From assembly GCA_037157565.1 (NCBI GenBank), contig JAZHRO010000063.1, positions 91,478,001-91,542,000 of the forward strand: a stretch of DNA of 64,000 nt, written 5' to 3'. Source of the stretch: Thalassia testudinum. Its lineage: Eukaryota > Streptophyta > Magnoliopsida > Alismatales > Hydrocharitaceae. Below, one piece after another: positions 10,125 through 21,523 of this stretch. How positions within the stretch are numbered: position 1 is the stretch's first letter; each line of letters opens with the position of its first letter. The notes beneath the pieces are model-generated. The model was not told the origin of the DNA and ran no database searches. It was given only the letters and a program-made list of their open reading frames with translations. Position numbers and translations under genes: made by a program.

Positions 10125-11858
10125 AGTGGCTAGAAGATGAATTTCTAAGGCATGGTGGAGGCTGCTTCTTAGCTGTTGGATCAAGATCCAACCACTGAGA
10201 GTTGATGGTGTGGATGAAGAGGAGGTGCTGCGGGTGCTGCTGGCTGACTTGGATGGTTTGGATGGAGCCATGTGATGCCATCTGGACCATTCAACTTCAG
10301 ATGCTTGTAGGTGGCGCCACGGATGTCGGATTGGGTCAATTTTTGCATCGTTGGGCTGCGATCTTTGATTCGAATCCATCTGTGTGGTTAGATTTGTCGT
10401 TTGAAGCTTTGAATTACATCACCTTGCCCCCTGGCTGTTGATTTTCCTTGTACTGCATATGAGGCTACGAAACTCCGATTAAGGCGATTTAGGAGGTGTT
10501 AGACTCCGATCGTTGCCTTAATTAGATTTGTATGGTTGGATCTTCAATTCGAGGCCCTGAAATATATCTCCTCCTCCCCTAGCCACAGAAATAAGCTAAT
10601 TAACACATAATTTATAGAGTCTCTTCTAAATGCGACATGATGCATGCTATGTAATATTTATAATGCTATGAATGCCTAACTAACCTAGGAACATGCTCAA
10701 ATAGGCATTTTAACCTATAAAGATGTGTTTACATCAATGACCTTGATATCGATGTGGAGTTTCCATTAGATATCGAGACCATCCTTAGTTTCTTCTAAAT
10801 TTTATTACTTATTTTGGCTTGTAGTACATTATATTTTATTTCGGTCTTTGGATTGTGGAACTTCATACTTATCTTTCTCTGTAGTACTTTTATGTGATGT
10901 GTGAGCTTTGTAGCATTTTCATTTGAGATATCATGCATTTCATAATCTGGAAATCATGTTGCCATTACAGGTCATCCATACTTAATTATATTTTCTCATT
11001 ATCAAAAAGGGAGAGAATGTTAATACCCTTGTTTTGAAATAACAAAACTATGTTTTTATTGACGACTAACCATTACAGGTCAAGTAAAATTATAGCATGG
11101 ATGTGTCCTTATCAACATTTTTCAAATGTGTCATGGTACAAAGAGGACTCAATGACTATTTTATTTTTATTGAGTCTAGAATTATGTACGGAACCTCAAT
11201 AAGATAACAAACGTAAGTTTTCACTTTTCGCAAAAATCATTCTCATTTGAACCTATGTCAATTTTGCTGTTGATTGACTAAAATTCCTTTTTATCAATCG
11301 GACCTTCATCGACCAACTCCTTATTTTAATTCATCAAAAACCTTTAATAGTTATATTCCTTTTTTATTGATCAACCCATTTGATTTAATTGATAAAAAAT
11401 ATTTGATGTAGACACATCCATTTAGGTTAAAATACCTATTTATGCATGTTCCTAGGCTTAGATATGCATTTCATATTATAAATATTTCATAGCATGCATC
11501 ATTTCGCATTTAGAGTAGTTTATGTATATTTTAGGTTAATTGTGTCCGTTTTATGGCCAAGAGGGAAGGAGATTTATTTCAGGGCCTCGAATTGATGATC
11601 CGACCGTAAGGATTTGATCAGGATGATGATTGGAGTCCAACGCCTCTAAAATCACCTTGATTGAAGTGTTGTACACCATATGAAGTTCGACGAAGTTCAA
11701 CAGTCGAGAGACTAGGTGACGTAATTCAGAGCTTCAAATGCCAAATCTGACTACACGGATGACTCTGGATTGACAATCGTAGCCCAACAGCATGAGAATC
11801 GACCCAATCTGACATCCATGGTGCCACCTACAAAGAGAAGAAAATGGATGGCCATGAT

Positions 11859-11876
11859 GGCGCCACGTGGTACCAT
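11859..11876. promoter_or_regulatory. G-box palindrome in U3 of element A 5' LTR
   Basis: GGCGCCACGTGGTACC, with CACGTG at 11864-11869. The 3' LTR copy (17686-17703) reads TGGTGCCACGTGGCGCCA. Confidence 0.6.
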
Positions 11877-12096
11877 TACAGCCACCCAAACCTGTCCAAG
11901 CCTCACCGCTCCATCTCGCAGGCATATCATTATGTGATCCTAGTTGTTAGATCGCAATCCAATGGCTGAGAATCACCTCATCACGCCGCTCTACTCCAAA
12001 GAAGAACGCGGGGATGAAATCCTGATTGTTGGATCAAGATCCAATGGTCAGGAGAAGGCGCGCATGCTTTCATCTTCTCACAATCCACGCCAGTAG

Positions 12097-12158
12097 CGTG
12101 TTGGGTAGTGCCCTCGCCCACGATGTAAGGACCATCGTTCGAACCCGATCGCAACGCC
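12097..12158 (+). other. tRNA-like module in U3 of element A 5' LTR
   Basis: GGGTAGTGCCC (A-box-like, about 12103) and CGTTCGAACCC (B-box-like, 12137-12147), 35 bases apart. The copy in the 3' LTR (17930-17990) keeps both boxes: GGGTAGCGCCC and CGTTCGAACCC. Confidence 0.45.
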
Positions 12159-12617
12159 TGATCTTGTGGAGCGCGGTTGTAGTTGAATTGCATCCATTGG
12201 ATGATCATTAAGCAGCGGAGAGTGCAGCAACATGGTGAGATCAGCTTCATGTGATGTGCACATGCGCTAGATCACGCAATAACTCAGGCTCGATCACACG
12301 CGCGTGATCCACGACGTTGGTCCTTGAGCTATCTCAACCTCTCATCGCACATCCAATGGTCGCGATCCTCTCGCCTGCGCCCGTTCAAACCTTAAGCGTG
12401 CGTTCAACACGATTTCAAGCGTGGGCTCTGCACGATCATCAGCCATCGGATTTAGATTGGACGATTTTCAATGCTTCAACCTTGCAGCAGCTATGTGTAC
12501 AAAGGGCACACATGAGTGAGCGCTAGCCAATCCTTTAGCGACATCCAAAGCAGATCTTCGGTGATGCATTTGATGTCACTACAGCCATGTACATGAATTT
12601 CTTCCTCTTCCCTCCAC

Positions 12618-12625
12618 TATAAAAG
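12618..12625 (+). promoter_or_regulatory. TATA box of element A 5' LTR
   Basis: CACTATAAAAGGACC; the 3' LTR has the same box at 18447-18454. It sets the RNA start near 12650, leaving about 0.67 kb of R-U5. Confidence 0.7.
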
Positions 12626-13319
12626 GACCCCTCCATTCTTCACCATCTCTTCCTTTTTTCTCCTCACCACATTCAAGGCTCAAGAGAGAGCCTGTCCCAA
12701 GCCTGGGATGCTCCTCTAGGTAGAAATCAAACATTTTTGCTCCTCTCATCCCCATTCGTGGAGCATCCCACAGCCGTCCTCTCACCTCCTTCCGGAAGAA
12801 GATCCTCGCTGCGACGATGTCCTGCCCCGTCCTCCTTCCTCCATCGTCGTTCTCCCTCGTCCTGCTCCTCACCACCCTCATCCGGGTGCCGTCAGAGCGA
12901 GCCATCCTCCAAGCGACCATCGAAGGGGACTCTTCTCATCTCCATCTATCTTTACTGCTTTCTAGTATAGTTTTTCCACTTTCATAGTTATAGGAAACAT
13001 TTGTTCATCAATATATTGATTTTCTCTCTCTCTCTCTTGTATTTTGCAAGTAGATTAGTTAGATAATGTTTTCATCGATCTGATCTCTTGCTTGATAAAA
13101 ACACCAAAAAAATTATAAACGATAAAAATGACAAAAACAAATAAAAAGCGAAACGCAGATTCTTCAAACCAAACGTTCACCTCCCAGTGTTCGACCCGAG
13201 ACTCCTTTTGAGTTTCGGTTATAAATATTATTTGATCGACGAATTTTCTTGTGAATCGAACTATGACGATAGGTTTCCAAACTCAAACCTTTTCTCGATG
13301 AATTCCCGCCGCATCATTT

Positions 13320-13338
13320 TGGCGCCGTTGCTGGGAGG
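13320..13338 (+). other. Primer binding site of element A (tRNA-Asp type)
   Basis: TGGCGCCGTTGCTGGGAGG, three bases after the LTR end. It matches the usual Athila/Tat PBS, complementary to the 3' end of tRNA-Asp, with one T in the GCCGGGG stretch. Confidence 0.8.
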
Positions 13339-14573
13339 CAACGCTCTTTGGTTTTTTTCCGTGTTTTTCTACCTTACCTAACTTTTATCTCACTTTTTCT
13401 CTGATCTTACTGTGATTGCAGGTACTCATCCAAGGTGGGTCAGAATAGTAAGATCGGAGAAAAGTGTGGATAAAGGTTTTGTAAGTGTACCCCCATCACC
13501 CCCACCCAAGATTTCATTTCACCACACTAATACCTCAAACTCAAATCAACCTAGGTGCTTTTATTAACCTTAGGATAGATTTGATTGTTTGATTGCCACT
13601 TTGCCTCACCTCACCCACCTGCATATATTAAAAAATAAAAGAAAATACTCTTCTCTTGTGGGATTTAACTAAAGGCTACACACTTAACACCCACAACTTC
13701 TCACCCTAAGGCGCACAATCACATAGATTCTATCACTTAACTAGAATCTGACCTGTGGATTCGATACACTTAACTCAACACACACATAAGTGACTAGAAA
13801 TCTGAATAGGTCAAACATTCTTGTGTGCCTTAACTAAGTGGTGCAATAGGACAATTGATTGATCTATTTGAGCCACACCACTCAAATTAAATGGGATTCA
13901 TTAAGTAGCTTGCCACTTAGGGTTGATTTTTAGGTTTGAACCAGGCAGTTCACATTTTTTTTCTGATTTCTAAAGAAATATATAATCATCGGTGCTTGTA
14001 AAACTTGGAGTGTTCTAGTAAACCCTAATTGAACAAACCTAAAAATTAAACCCTAAAAGCTACTAAACAAGGTTAAACCCTAAAAGACACATTATCAAAT
14101 AACCTTGTTTGCAAATCTTGGTTGTGCACGCACACACATTTTAACTGATCATTAAGGGCACAACCCATCTAAATGGCCTATCACATTCCAAGAACATGAT
14201 CATCCCAAGACTAACTAAAACTGAGTAGACATTGGCCTTAAGGATTGATTCACTCTTTGGGGCTCAGATTGAGATTTTTTTTGATTAATCTGCTTCTACT
14301 GGTTCATCTGATGTCTAGCTAGGGGAGTAGTGTCAAACGACTGTGGTTGGGGGGTATCAAAGGAACTGGAGGCGTAAACCAAAGGAAGAACCTTCTCCCT
14401 AGTCCCTCCCTCTAACTGGTTGGATTGACAGGATAGAAGTAGACCAAATCATTTCTGTCATCTCAAGATGGGTCCTGGGAGTCTGTAGATTGTTAGGCTA
14501 CCTACATTAGGACAGGTTTGGTTGATTGTACTGCAAAGCCCTTTCTCTCTTTTGTTTTCCCTCCTACTCCACA
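13339..14573 (+). other. Leader region of element A
   Basis: About 1.2 kb between the PBS and the first Tyr-rich reading frame. It has no long ORF in either strand and no motif beyond short A/T runs and scattered 'accctaa' phrases. Confidence 0.5.
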
Positions 14574-16125
14574 ATGTATCCTTCCACATCTTTCACACAT
14601 TTCCAATCCTACCCTCCTACCAACATGTATCCTCAAGATGATTACTATCCTGACTCGACTTATGATTATCCATCTCCTAGCTGAGATAACTTTGATTAGG
14701 GATATGAATTCGGGCATCAGTGTCCAAGGGCTAACCTTGGACAACATGACTATGATTATTATCCTTCTTACGCCTACAATGATTATAGATCTCCACCCTT
14801 TGATGACCAAACCAACCTGATCTACAATCAAGAAGGATATGATGATTATAACACCTACCCTCCCCAGTATTCCACTGAATATAGGTCACCACCATTTTTT
14901 GAACAACCCGAAACGACCTACTATCAGGGAGGGACCCTAGAACCTCAATATCTTGACTCCCCTAGATTGAACCCAAACCCACCCAACCCTAAACCGAACC
15001 ATTCGATTCAGGTGAACCAGGTCCAAGACAGGGTGTTGGCTAACTTGAGGAACACCACACAATCTTTAGAAGCTTAGCCAACACCATGCACTGAAGCATT
15101 GGAGCCTATGATCAAAATGATTGATGAACTTAATAGTTCTTTATTGGATTTGTTCCAAGATGTTAGAGATAGGGGTCCAGGTGAGTTTCTACTTGGGAAA
15201 TTATCAAGATTGAGGATGAAATTCGTGGTTGCCTTAGTCCAATCTTGGGATGATTCTCAAGATGAACCCCCTTCAGGAGAGCCAATGTCTGAACCCGCTT
15301 AGGCGCATGTCGGGGAGGATACATGTTCTGAGACTAGAGATAACCAGGTTGGTCTAGAGCAACTGATTGAGGATGAATCGATTGCTTCACCCGAAATCCC
15401 CTAGCCAGGGAACAACGAAAAATGTCTCCATGGACCATGAAATGACATATGATTTTGAGACATAGGTAAATGAGGAACAAGAATTCTTTAATTTTGAGGG
15501 TGAGGAATCTTTAGGTGAAGTCTCACTTGAGCTTAAGGAAGATGATTTTAGTGAGACAAAAGGGCTTGAGGAATCTAATGAACAATTTGATAGCCCAATT
15601 ATTGAAGATTGTGATCTGGTTGGGGCTAACTTGGAGGATTCGAATCCTCATTTACTAGAAGATTCAATCAGTGGCCCTATTCTTCAACCACACCTCGAAG
15701 AGCTGAATGATCATACTTTTGAGATCATTGTGCCCAAGTCAATTCTAATTCAGCCATGATTTCTGGACTTGGGTAAATCATATGGGGTGAATGATATTCT
15801 AGAGGTCCTGGAGCCTGAGCACTTGATGTTGGAGGATAGGAATTTGGAAGTGAGGATCTGGGAAGTTAACTTTAGGGAAAGCAGGATTTTCGATCTAAGG
15901 GTTCTTGTTGACTTGAAACTACCTACTTTCTACAAGGACCCTTATGATGTCTTTGATGTGCAACCCAAGCATAGCATAATTGATTATAGTTTTGAACCAA
16001 ATTCCATATGGAAAAATAGGCATAGTGATTTAGACTTACCCATTGTTCGACACTTTAGTCTTGGGTTGCACACCACCAAACTGCAGCCTGGCTCCATAAA
16101 TACGATAATCTTCGGTTCTGGGTGA
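14574..16125 (+). pseudogene. Tyr/Pro-rich then acidic protein of element A (decayed)
   Basis: Translation from ATG at 14574 gives a Tyr, Pro, Asp and Ser-rich N-terminal part with recurring YP, DYY and YNDY blocks. Stops fall near 14683 and 14698, another near 15075, and one near 15300 before a shift of frame. From about 15470 the other frame gives a Glu/Asp-rich stretch and then a less biased C-terminal part ending at 16125. No zinc knuckle, protease, RT or integrase motif is visible. Elements C and D carry a counterpart at the same place after their leaders. It may be a highly diverged Gag or a family-specific packaging protein; I do not recognise it. The frame is broken here and cannot be made as one protein. 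Confidence 0.6.
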
Positions 16126-16417
16126 TTTTCATCTAGAACCTTAGAACCACTTGACCCTGGGGCATGGGTCTGCACTACAACTTGGTCCACATCTGTGGAC
16201 AACTTCTGTTGGTGAGTCTGAGAATTAATCTTTTGATTTTGATTCTGACTTGCACTTGTGAATTCTCCATTTCTTCCTTGTATGTATTTTATGCCTAGCT
16301 AAAGGCATTAAACCTAGCATGCGTGTATACTCTCTTTTTCTCTACAGAGCTAACCGGATTTTCACGAAATTCAGGTGATATTATGTTTACTTTGCCCTTT
16401 TCATGTCTTTGTTTTTA

Positions 16418-16455
16418 CAATGAGGACATTGCATCATTTAGGCATGGAGGGGTGG
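16418..16455 (+). other. Internal PPT-like block (candidate second PPT) of element A
   Basis: GAGGACATTG followed by TTTAGGCATGGAGGGGTGG. The second half repeats the 3' PPT (TAGGCATGTGGGTA) about 780 bases upstream of it. The same pair of blocks occurs in elements C and D and in all three Athila copies. Confidence 0.6.
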
Positions 16456-17193
16456 ATAATTAATTCCTAAAATCATTTTATTAACTCCATGGAAATTCTT
16501 TTATTTTTATTTTGTTAAAAAAAAAGAAAGAAATTAGGAGAAGAGAACTTAGGCATTTGGAGGTTATTAACTTTAGAAAATGATACGATAGGACCTAAAT
16601 ACTTAGACTCTTTAGGTCTTCGGGCTTAATCAGCCCGAGTGTCCACTCGAATGTGGACTGTCTTGAGTCCTCGCCATGTAATTTTATTTTAATTTGGTAA
16701 ATAAATTGGGGTGGTAAGTACACGACTTATCAACCCATCCTATAATTTGAGGGGACTGTAAGAAAAAGCATCTGCACACTATTTACACTGACTCACTTTT
16801 TGGCGATTTTTACAGAAATTGGGTAGCTAATGAACCGTCTAGGGTAGTATGGCTGGCAAGTTGTCAGTGGTAACAGGTCATTAGCCAGTTGTCCAGAGCC
16901 CAACCTTAGAATCCTTTTTGAGTCTTGGGCAGGTCGGGTAGTTGTAAAAAGTTATCCTGAAACTCTCAAACTCCAAAAGTCCAAAAAAATTAGAAAAGAA
17001 GAAAAAGCAAAAAAATGTATCTTCCCTTTTCAAATAAGGTGAGGACTTGGGCGGTTTGCATTCTAGAAAACACCCAGGTACTGTTGAGTTTTCATAGTTT
17101 AGGACCTTAGTTAAAAATTTCTATTGTTAATAAACAACTTAGGCCTAAGTGATCGAGCCCTAATTCTGTTTTTATACATAACATGTAGTTTAA
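16456..17193 (+). other. 3' non-coding tail of element A
   Basis: No ORF. Contains GGGCTTAATCAGCCC (16620-16634), an inverted repeat also present in element B (near 7182). The stretch is colinear with the B internal remnant. Confidence 0.5.
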
Positions 17194-17230
17194 TTTTGCT
17201 AGGGACTAGAAAAGGATAGGCATGTGGGTA
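17194..17230 (+). other. PPT of element A with upstream half-decayed hairpin
   Basis: TTTTGCTAGGGACTAG-AAAA (17194-17213) is the shared hairpin with its 3' arm damaged. TAGGCATGTGGGTA then runs directly into the LTR at 17231. Confidence 0.7.
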
Positions 17231-17848
17231 TGATGTAGACACATCCATTTAGGTTAAAATGCCTATTTATGCATGTTCTTAGGCTTAGATATGCATTTCA
17301 TATTATAAATATTGCATAGCATGGATCATTCTGCATTTAGACTAGTTTGTGTATATTTTAGGTTAATTGTATCCTTTTTATGGCCAGGAGGGAAGGAGAT
17401 TTATTTCGGGGCCTCGGATTGACAATCCAACCATAAGGATTTGATCAGGACGACGATCAGAGTCCAATGCCTCCGAAATCGTCTTTATCGGAGTGTTGTA
17501 GCACCATATGAAGTCCAAGGAAGATCAACGGCTGAGGGACTAGGTGATGTAATTCAAAGCTTTAAATGCCAAATCCAAATGCACTGATGGATCCGGATCG
17601 ATGATTGTAGCCCAACAGCGTGAGAATCGACCCAATCCGACATCCATGGTGCCACCTACAAAGCGAAGAAAATGGACAGCCATGATGGTGCCACGTGGCG
17701 CCATAACAGCCGCCCAAACTTGTCTAAGCCTCACCGCTCCATCTCGCAGGCGTATCATCATGCGATCCTAGCCGTTGGATTGAAATCCAATGGCTGAGAA
17801 TCACCTCAACATGCCACTCTACTCCAAAGAAGAAAGCGGGGACGAAAT

Positions 17849-17880
17849 CCTGACCGTTGAATCAGGATCCAACGGTCAGG
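17849..17880. repeat. U3 palindrome, CCTGACCGTTG..CAACGGTCAGG
   Basis: Fourteen-base arms around CAGG with one mismatch; second palindrome of the same LTR. Confidence 0.75.
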
Positions 17881-17929
17881 AGAGGGTGTGCACGCTTTCA
17901 TCTTCTCGACAATCTGTGTCGGTATTGTT

Positions 17930-17990
17930 TTGGGTAGCGCCCTTGCCCGCGATGCAAGGACTATCGTTCGAACCCCACCGTAACGCCTGA
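17930..17990 (+). other. tRNA-like module in U3 of element A 3' LTR
   Basis: GGGTAGCGCCC then CGTTCGAACCCC with the same spacing as in the 5' LTR. Both boxes are kept although bases around them differ between the two LTRs. Confidence 0.45.
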
Positions 17991-19877
17991 TCTTGTGGAG
18001 CATGGGCGCAATTGAATTGCATCCGTTGGATGATCATCAAGTGGCAGAGAGTGCAGCAACGTGGTGAGATTAGATTCGCGTGATGCGTGCACGTGCTAGA
18101 TCACGCAATAACTCACGCTTGATCACATGTGCGTGATCTATGGTGCTGGTCCTCAAGCAATCTCAGCCTCTCATCGCTCATCCAACGGCCACGATCCTCT
18201 CGCCTGTGCCTGTTCAAACATTAAGCGCGCGCTTAGCGCAATTTCAAGTGCGAGCTCCGCGCGATCCTCAGCCATCAGATTTAGATTGGATGGTCCTCAA
18301 TGCTTCAACCTTGCAGTAGCTGTGCATGCAGTGGGCGTGCATGCGCGAGCGCCAGCCAGCCCTTTACCAACATCCAAGGCAGATCTTCAGCGACACATTT
18401 GATGTCGCTACAACCCTCTACATGAATTTCTTCCTCTTCCCTCCATTATAAAAGGACCCTTCCATTCTTCACCATCTCTTCCTTTCTTCTTGTCCCACCT
18501 CCAAGGCTCTAGAGAGAGCTTGTCCCAAGCCCAAGATGTTCCTTTAGAGTAGAAATCAAATATTTTCCCACATCTCATCCCCATTCGTGGTGCATCTCGC
18601 GGTCATCCTCTCACCTCCTTTCAAAAGAAGATCCTCACCGCGATGACGTCCTGCCCCATCCTCCTTCCTCTACCACTGTTCTCCCTCATCCCACTCTTCA
18701 CCACCTTCATCCGAGCACCGTCAGAGCGAGCTGTCCTCCAAGTGACCATCGAGGGGAACTCTTCTCATCTTCATCTATCTTTATTGCTTTCTAGTGTAGT
18801 TTTTCCACTTTCATAGCTGTAGGAAACATTTTTTCATCAATATATTGATATTCTCTCTCTCTCTCTTATATTTTGTAAGTAGATTAGTTAGATAATGTTT
18901 TCATCGATCTGATCTCTTGCATGATAAAAACACCAAAAAAAATATAAAAGATAAAAATGACAAAAACAAATAAAAAGTGAAATGCGGATTTTTCAAATCA
19001 AACATTTGCCTCCCCGTGTTCGACCTGGGACTCCTTTCGAGTTTCTATTATAAATATTATCTGATCGATGGATTTTCTTGTGGATTGAACTATGATGATG
19101 GGTTTCTAAACTCAAACATTTTCGCGATGAATTCTCACCGCATCAATATTCTAATGGCCAATTTTTTTTTGAAATTATAAAGTCAATCAATATATCCTTT
19201 TAATTGATCAACATTTAATCGATCAATACTTTGATTTAATTGACCAAAAGCAGTTTTGATAGACCAAACCTTTGTTTTGATCAATCAAAGCCATGTTTCC
19301 AGAATTTCCAAAATAGGCCAAAAAACACCTATAAATAGGACCTTCGACCCCCCTCTTAAAAACACACCTCAAGAGCTTTCAAAGAGAAAAGCACGCATAT
19401 TCTCCCTAGTGCTTTCGTGCCTCTATGCCTACAGCTACTACGATTCAAAGCATGCTCCCTTACGATTCAAGAAAGCTCAGTTTGTTTTATTCTTGCTAAG
19501 GTTTCATAGGAAATATTGCTATATGCTTTTTATTCTGTTGTGCTTAATCTAGGAATCCAAGTTGTATTAGAAGTCCCATTGTTCTTCGCTTAGTCAGGTG
19601 AAAGAGAAGACGTTTGTAAGCAGTTTTGTCACCCTCGTTCAAATGGTGCATGATAGTGGACTTGACTAGCATCGACTAGACGAGAAAATTCTAAGCTATG
19701 AGGCTTAGGTAGTGGCTTTCACCTGGAAGGGTTTCTACTCTAAATCAGGTGTTATCTTTCTGGTCTGTGTTTATTCATTTTTTGATCTATGATGAATGAT
19801 TTTTTGAGATATATTAGAAATAGATATTATACTATTCACCCCCCTCTAGTGTATACTTGATCCCTTAGGCTCTGCAC

Positions 19878-20223
19878 GCACTCACATATCGGACCGCCTT
19901 TAAGGCTCCCCTTGGTATGTACCATATAGAATTATTTTTTGGAATCCTTGTCACTTGTCCATTGAATTGGAGAACAACATTTATTGGGTGGTTCGCCAAT
20001 GTAACCTTGACCTAGACCTGTGTAGTCGTGAATGAAAACTCCAACTCCATGAATTAGAAGAATTGAGACGCGAGGCTTATGACTCCGCTTTGACCTTTAA
20101 ACAATGAACCAAGGCCTTTCATGACTACTACATTCGGTGGTAAATGGGAAGCAGTTGAAACCTTATCTCACTCATGAGTTTTCCCCCGTTGGTGAGACAA
20201 TTGCCCTACTAGAGGGTAACTAA
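19878..20223 (+). pseudogene. Athila integrase C-terminal fragment
   Basis: Translation gives [11 protein letters not shown], then CNLDLDLCSRE, then a LQLHELEELRREAYDSA stretch. These are the end of the integrase core and the linker found in the other Athila copies here, with shifts and a stop after the linker. The last stop (20221-20223) matches the stop position of the central copy. Integrase joins the cDNA ends to the chromosome; this piece lacks the DDE residues and is dead. Confidence 0.7.
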
Positions 20224-20499
20224 TTTCTGCCTCACTTTGAGTCTAGCTGGGGACGTTAAATTCAGGGCTCGTTGGGAGGTACCCCAGCACCCCTTCATCT
20301 TCAGCCATCATTTCATCTCTCCAATTTTCACCACTTTACTCCACATTCCATTTTACTACATTATAGTTCACTATAGTTCACCTCATACTTTGCCTATTCC
20401 ACATGTTTTCCACCACCCACCAACCACCCACCCATCCACCCTGCCTTATACCCCTTTCTATTATACCAAGAGCCTTTAATCTTGTCACACCCCTCTTGC

Positions 20500-20545
20500 A
20501 TGCATATGAGGACATAGCAAGATTTGGCATGAGGGGATGGATAAG
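20500..20545 (+). other. Internal PPT-like block of the plus-strand Athila
   Basis: ATATGAGGACATAGCAAG then TTTGGCATGAGGGGATGG, the counterpart of 16418-16455, 280 bases after the integrase stop. Confidence 0.55.
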
Positions 20546-21523
20546 CATCCATAAGATCTTGCATATTCTTTAGGTATCATGTAGGACTCCCTTTCATTAT
20601 ACATATCCATCTTTAGTGTATATATAGCTTTATTGAAAAATCCATAAAAATTGAAAAATATTCAAAATTTTTGAAAAAATTTATCAAACAAAAAAAAAAC
20701 ACATAAAAATTGAAAATTTTAAAAACTCTAAAAATGTTTTCGAAAGTGTTCATTTATGATCTGAAAGCTGAAGAAAAAAAATACAATATGTGTTTATGGA
20801 CATTCAACCTTTGCTTTTAGAATTTCCTGGCCATATAAGCTTGATTCTCTTAGGCTTAGGCTTAATACACTTGAGCTTTGACAAGATAGAACCAAAATCT
20901 TTCATAACTGAGGACATATTCTTGTACTTGAGTCAACCAGTACAGGAATCATCTATTTACCTCTATTTAAGAGTTGAGTAACTTTGGTTTACTCTACACT
21001 TATTTAGGAAATACCAAGCAAACTTAAGCCTCAACCCTAGTGCTCATTAGAGAAGGTGGAGTCCTTACCTGTGTGTGCAGGTAGACTCCTTGTCTAAGTC
21101 TTTAGTCATGTGTCTAGGAGAAGCTCTTTCTACTAAGTACTCACCCACTAAATAAGTGTCCTCCACCAAATAAAGTTGATGGAGACATATCAACATTTGC
21201 TTTCAGAAAAGGAAGAAAAATAAAAATAAAAAATCAGAAAAGTGAGAAAAGAAAAAAAGTAGAAAAATTCAAAAGAAAAAGAAAAAAAAAATTCTTTGCA
21301 ATAAGTCAGTATGCTCTCCAAATCCTGTTGTAAATACCTTTATACATATCCATAAAAAATGGTTGTTTCAGGGTACACTAAATATACCATATGTTTTCCA
21401 CCAAATATCTTTGAGTTGCATATGCAATAAGAGTCGGGTTTAAGTATTCATTATTTTTAGAGTAGATCCGAAAATATGAGCTGAAGCTGAGACCAACCTG
21501 GACTTAAAAGGAAGTGAAACCTA
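20546..21523 (+). other. Athila 3' non-coding region
   Basis: No coding sequence. A/T-rich runs of aaaaatt type and a stretch about 'gtgtttatggacattcaacc' are shared, in reverse, with the right-hand Athila tail (58.8-59.8 kb). Confidence 0.6.

Larger units (their letters stand above)
2650..10736 (-). mobile_element. Element B: internally deleted pol-less LTR element with two nested solo LTRs
   Basis: Reading right to left: a 5' LTR remnant (10736 to 7408), a 1.26 kb internal remnant (7407 to 6149) that matches the tail of element A in reverse, then a 3' LTR (6148 to about 2650). Each LTR was later struck by another element that is now a solo LTR. The PBS, leader and any coding region are missing because the deletion runs from the internal tail straight into the middle of the 5' LTR. 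Flanks ATGAT (2645-2649) and ATGAC (10737-10741) agree at 4 of 5 bases, which fits a decayed target duplication. Family: same as element A by LTR and tail similarity. Confidence 0.6.
7408..10736 (-). mobile_element. 5' LTR remnant of element B, interrupted by solo LTR 7614-9753
   Basis: 7408-7613 matches 4955-5160 of the 3' LTR. 9754-10736 continues that match to the tip hairpin GATGT-GTTT-ACATC (10722-10735). R-U5 and the PBS are deleted on the left. A minus-strand TATATAAAGG box lies near 7465-7474. Confidence 0.65.
11404..13316 (+). mobile_element. 5' LTR of element A
   Basis: Tip hairpin GATGT-AGAC-ACATC at 11405-11418. U3 carries a G-box palindrome (11859-11876), a U3 palindrome (12022-12051) and the tRNA-like module (12097-12158). 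The TATA box is at 12618-12625. U5 has the shared motif near 13185. Confidence 0.85.
11404..19145 (+). mobile_element. Element A: complete pol-less LTR retrotransposon, duplication ATATT
   Basis: LTRs at 11404-13316 and 17231-19145 both begin TGATGTAGAC and end GCATCA. ATATT flanks the element at 11399-11403 and 19146-19150. It has a tRNA-Asp-type PBS and a PPT but only 3.9 kb of internal sequence, with no protease, RT, RNase H or integrase. The only coding trace is a decayed Tyr/Pro-rich then acidic protein. A hand count over the first 145 bases of the LTRs gives about nine differences, so the insertion is not recent. Likely mobilised in trans by an Athila-type element that shares its PBS and PPT design (inference). 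Confidence 0.85.
17231..19145 (+). mobile_element. 3' LTR of element A
   Basis: Full partner of 11404-13316. U3 holds the clearest palindromes of the family: the G-box palindrome at 17686-17703, AGCCGTTGGAT/ATCCAATGGCT at 17770-17795, and 14-base arms at 17849-17880 with one mismatch. It also has the tRNA-like module near 17930-17990 and a TATA box at 18447-18454. Confidence 0.85.
10742..19876 (+). mobile_element. 3' end of a Ty1/copia (SIRE/Maximus-like) element, its LTR split by element A
   Basis: 10742-11003 is internal 3' sequence without an ORF. 11004-11017 is a PPT (AAAAAGGGAGAGAA), followed by an LTR starting TGTTAATACCC at 11018. The LTR is interrupted at 11399-11403 and resumes at 19151. 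A TATA box (TATAAATAG, 19330-19338) and a 3' end rich in CACCCCCCTCTAG are typical of SIRE-like LTRs. The LTR probably ends CTCTGCA at 19876, where Athila integrase sequence begins. Internal coding parts are absent from the window. Confidence 0.6.
19877..21523 (+). mobile_element. 3' part of a plus-strand Athila element
   Basis: Starts inside the integrase gene at the copia LTR boundary. It continues through the integrase C-terminus and the Athila 3' non-coding region, then breaks at about 21523, where similarity to the right-hand Athila tail ends (after 'ggacttaaaa..gaagtgaaacc'). No LTR of its own is identified. Confidence 0.65.
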
